A stretch of 36,475 nucleotides of DNA from Hyphococcus sp. (GTDB lineage: Bacteria > Pseudomonadota > Alphaproteobacteria > Caulobacterales > Parvularculaceae). The notes beneath the pieces are model-generated. The model ran no database searches, was not told where the DNA came from, and saw only the letters and a list, made by a program, of their open reading frames with translations. Positions 33,597-36,475 of the stretch are shown piece by piece; position 1 is the first letter of the stretch; the number at the start of each line of letters is the position of its first letter. Made by a program: the position numbers and the translations under genes. The stretch is from the NCBI GenBank assembly GCA_021776295.1, contig JAJFGE010000044.1, forward strand, positions 1-36,475, given 5' to 3'.

Positions 33597-36458
33597 CTAT
33601 CCGGGAAAATATAACCGCTTATTTCGTATCGCCACCGGCTTTCGCACCTCGAGCAGTGCGCCGACCAAGCTGAAGTCAAGCGCAGCATCATCAGCATCCA
33701 CCGGCAATCTAAAAACATTTTCCCGAATAGTATATATGTTCGTGGAAATAGTCCGCTGCTTTGTGACAGGCTCGCCCGCGAGCGCAAGCGCTATGCGTGG
33801 ATTCATGTAATCAACGCGCCCTTCATCCAGGCTAAGGCCGAACTGGCTTTCAAAAACCATCGGCGCCGAACCGTTAACCGCGACAACAATGTCATGCAAC
33901 AAAAAGACTGATTCATAAGTATTTATTAGGTCCGTCAAATGCGCTGTTGGCAAGTGCGCGCCCTCGTCTGTCTTTGCAAGCGGCGTTGTTTCGACAAAAA
34001 CATCTATTTGCGAACCGCGTCTTGGCTCGCGCACGGCGCGGTCCACTTCATTTGCCGGTAAAACCCGAACGCGCTCTGTTTCAGCACTATCATCGCGCCC
34101 AGAGCCAGATAGTTTTTTGCTAAGGCCGCCAGTTACTGCGCCGCTGTACCACTCAACCAATGCGCTGAGATCATCCTTGTCGCAATGCTCCGATAAATCG
34201 CCGAGTTCAAATATTGGCGGCTTGGGCGCGTGCAACGCATCCATCAAAATACATCTTACGAGAGACGTGAGAGGCGCATTGGGTTTGGCAAGCCGGATCG
34301 GGCTTTCAAAGAGCTGGTAGAAATCAGTCTTTTCGTAAACTTGCAGCTTTCCACCGATCGTCGCATCAATAACAGATCGACCGTCTTCCTCATATATTTG
34401 ACGCGCGTGTCGGTAGACTTTTTCACAATTTTCAAGTTTTGGAAAATGCCACTTCTTCCCCTTGCCGAAATATTCCGGATGGAAATGATTGGGATCATCT
34501 TCCTCTGATAGGATCGTATGGCCGTCAATTCTGGAAGATAATGGGACTTTATAATCAAAATCGACGCCAACCAGATAAACTTCGGAGCACCCCATATAAT
34601 GAGCCAATTGAAGATTGAGGTAAGTTACAGTCTGCCCGACATATGCAACACTCGAAAGATCGCGTGAAAAACGCGGAGCCTCATAATGCGGGCTGGACTT
34701 ATAGTAAAACTCCCAGTCGGTTCGCAAATAGAAATGATTTTTCGCCGGCCCCACTGCATCTTGGTACTTGGCCGGAAAAAATTTCGCCCTGGCGGGAAAT
34801 GCAGCAATCCTCTCCAGATTATCATCTATTACGTGATTATCTTCCACAACATAGTAGGTTGGTGTGAAGCCGATATCGTCAAACATGTAAAATATGCCAT
34901 TGACGCCAATCGTAACTTCATCTCTCAATAAATTGAAATCCACCTTCTTAAGCGAAGGCCCATTGCCAATGATGAAACACCGTCGACCTTTGTGGATATC
35001 CCGAAAGGATCCGATCAAGGATTGCTGGTGTTTTGAAATGTTGTCGCGCCTAGCTGCTCCATAGGCCCCGCGGCGCGCCTGAAACTCTTCTTCCTTATCA
35101 AGCATCTTAGAGACTGAAAGAAAGTCAAACCGGCGAACAGGACGGTTGCTAGGCGAGCGAGGAAGCATTGCCTGTCTTTGTGTCTTTGCTGACACGTCGC
35201 TGTGCGGCAGGTCAAATCCGGCTGCTTTCGTCGCCTCAGGACTCAATAGTTTAAAAAACCCAAGATCATTATCATACTGCTCTAAGGTTGCCCGGACAGC
35301 TTGGCCAAAAGTTTCCTTTTCCTTCAGGGCAAGTTGGTTAAAGCCCTTCTTAAGCCCGAGCATCTCATTGACCATTTGTGACACGATGCGCCGATAATGT
35401 TTCTCGCCTTCCATATATTGTACAAACATACGCCGCAAAACCCGATTGTAACATATCGCCGGAAAATCACTCCGGCGCCAACGATATTCCAAGATCGTGC
35501 GCACTCGGCTTTCGTTTATTTGCTTTTGACGAAACTGTTTAGGCTGCGTGCGAGCCGCATGGCGGTGATCGGTCTTATGAATGAGAAAGGTTGCGTTTGT
35601 AGTGTAATTTTTTTTGCCCGAATGGATCGCTTTTAAACAAAAATCAACATCTTCATACCCATACGGACTATAAAGGTCGTAGATGTCGCCAATTTCTCTT
35701 AGGAGAGAACCGCGAAAAACTTGGCAGCAACCTGCTATATTAGCGACATTTATTTTCTGACTGCTCTGGTTGAGCGTTCGCACTGCTGGTTTGTCATGCT
35801 TAAGCGAGATAGCGAATCTCTCGTAAGGATCGATTGCCAAAGCCTTAAACATTCTCTCGGCGATGTCCTGATTTTCTAGGTACGCTTCGCTCCAATTTGG
35901 ATCGGTGCCAATGTGATCTAGAACGCGTGGATTTAGACGCCCTGCAAACATGTGCTCCAATGCTGCTGTGTCTAAATCATAATAAGACGTCTGAAGCGGC
36001 TCGAAAGTCTGTTCGCAATTGCCGTCATCAAGCGTTTGCCAAATTTGTTGGTAATCCAAGACAACAGGCCCCGCCACGCCTGCATCAGGTGTCGCCGCCA
36101 TGAACTCCGTCATTCGATCAAGATAATCACTCGGCGCGAGCGCATCGCTGTCGATAAAGAAAATCAAGTCCGCGTCGCGACACTCTGGTTGCTGCAGTAA
36201 ATAATTGCGGCCCCCGGCAACGCCGAGATTTTTTTCGCTTTCAAAATACCGTATGCCCGGCAAAGGTTCGTATTTGCGGAAAAACCTTGGACCGTCTACG
36301 CCGTTGTGTAACAATAATAGAGAATCGTCAGAACCTAACTGCCTATATAGTGAAGCCACGGCTTTCGCCGTTACTGGCTCCTCGCCGGTCATAAAAATTA
36401 TGGCCAAAGCTCGGTTCATAATAACAGTTCTTGTGGTGAGACTGAATTCAACAGACAT
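33597..36458 (-). CDS. Fusion of GT2 glycosyltransferase and DUF115/Maf-like domain
   Basis: The protein has 953 residues from the first ATG (36458). A second ATG at 36419 gives 940 residues and starts right before the GT strand, and it may be the real one. Residues about 14-270 are a GT-A/GT2 domain with IDSDA (D103-S-D105) as the DxD motif. After a helical linker, residues about 485-710 match DUF115 (PF01973, the domain of Maf flagellin glycosyltransferases and MptE): CFIIGNGPSL, VTIGVNGIF, VEDNHVIDDN and EVYLVGVDFDY. About 240 further residues form an unrecognised C-terminal domain. The protein probably adds two sugars, or one sugar with a modification, to a protein or glycan. No flagellin gene is present in the window. 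Confidence 0.85.
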   Translation of the reverse strand: MSVEFSLTTRTVIMNRALAIIFMTGEEPVTAKAVASLYRQLGSDDSLLLLHNGVDGPRFFRKYEPLPGIRYFESEKNLGVAGGRNYLLQQPECRDADLIFFIDSDALAPSDYLDRMTEFMAATPDAGVAGPVVLDYQQIWQTLDDGNCEQTFEPLQTSYYDLDTAALEHMFAGRLNPRVLDHIGTDPNWSEAYLENQDIAERMFKALAIDPYERFAISLKHDKPAVRTLNQSSQKINVANIAGCCQVFRGSLLREIGDIYDLYSPYGYEDVDFCLKAIHSGKKNYTTNATFLIHKTDHRHAARTQPKQFRQKQINESRVRTILEYRWRRSDFPAICYNRVLRRMFVQYMEGEKHYRRIVSQMVNEMLGLKKGFNQLALKEKETFGQAVRATLEQYDNDLGFFKLLSPEATKAAGFDLPHSDVSAKTQRQAMLPRSPSNRPVRRFDFLSVSKMLDKEEEFQARRGAYGAARRDNISKHQQSLIGSFRDIHKGRRCFIIGNGPSLKKVDFNLLRDEVTIGVNGIFYMFDDIGFTPTYYVVEDNHVIDDNLERIAAFPARAKFFPAKYQDAVGPAKNHFYLRTDWEFYYKSSPHYEAPRFSRDLSSVAYVGQTVTYLNLQLAHYMGCSEVYLVGVDFDYKVPLSSRIDGHTILSEEDDPNHFHPEYFGKGKKWHFPKLENCEKVYRHARQIYEEDGRSVIDATIGGKLQVYEKTDFYQLFESPIRLAKPNAPLTSLVRCILMDALHAPKPPIFELGDLSEHCDKDDLSALVEWYSGAVTGGLSKKLSGSGRDDSAETERVRVLPANEVDRAVREPRRGSQIDVFVETTPLAKTDEGAHLPTAHLTDLINTYESVFLLHDIVVAVNGSAPMVFESQFGLSLDEGRVDYMNPRIALALAGEPVTKQRTISTNIYTIRENVFRLPVDADDAALDFSLVGALLEVRKPVAIRNKRLYFPG

Positions 36459-36475
36459 GTCCAGGCGAAAAGCGT

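Overview
The window looks like chromosomal DNA of an alphaproteobacterium, possibly near Parvularculales or Hyphomonadaceae. The basis is the order Suv3-like helicase, S4 RNA-binding protein, TerB-like protein, seven-iron ferredoxin FdxA and CarD regulator (2438-8263), which I remember as an alphaproteobacterial arrangement. High third-position GC in the left two thirds and the use of GTG and TTG starts fit. The genus is inference.

Layout: (1) 1-500, a terminator and two doubtful small ORFs. (2) 498-2306, a membrane hybrid histidine kinase. (3) 2438-8263, the conserved RNA, stress and redox block, ending in an unusual CarD protein that carries a histone-H1-like Lys/Ala-rich N-terminus. (4) 8273-16025 on the minus strand, a three-gene operon with 4-nt overlaps: a large alpha-2-macroglobulin, penicillin-binding protein 1C, and a nuclease-fold protein with substituted active-site positions. 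(5) 16194-16640, an intact tRNA-Arg(CCT), a decayed copy of its 5' half 168 bp upstream, and the C-terminal remnant of a site-specific recombinase running into the tRNA. This is the scar of an integrative element. (6) 16685-22835 on the minus strand, an RND efflux operon (adaptor, pump, outer-membrane factor, DUF1330 protein). A divergent TPR/TolB-like gene (22977-24590) faces it across a perfect palindrome. (7) 24798-26417, two coupled small ORFs and an NmrA-like oxidoreductase. (8) From 26882 to the right edge, a more AT-rich, mosaic glycan-type island: two class I methyltransferases (one TylF-like), a fucosyltransferase-like protein, a STELLO-like glycosyltransferase, a GT-B-like glycosyltransferase, a coiled-coil protein and a 953-residue fusion of a GT2 glycosyltransferase with a DUF115/Maf-like domain. 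It also contains an IS3-type transposase relic.

How the genes fit together: the A2M/PbpC operon is probably an envelope defence and repair unit. The RND operon exports small molecules. The right-hand island probably builds and methylates a surface glycan or glycosylates a surface protein, and it is the best candidate for a poorly described system. No CRISPR array, toxin-antitoxin pair or intact mobile element was seen. Functions come from motif recognition by eye, and no database search was run.
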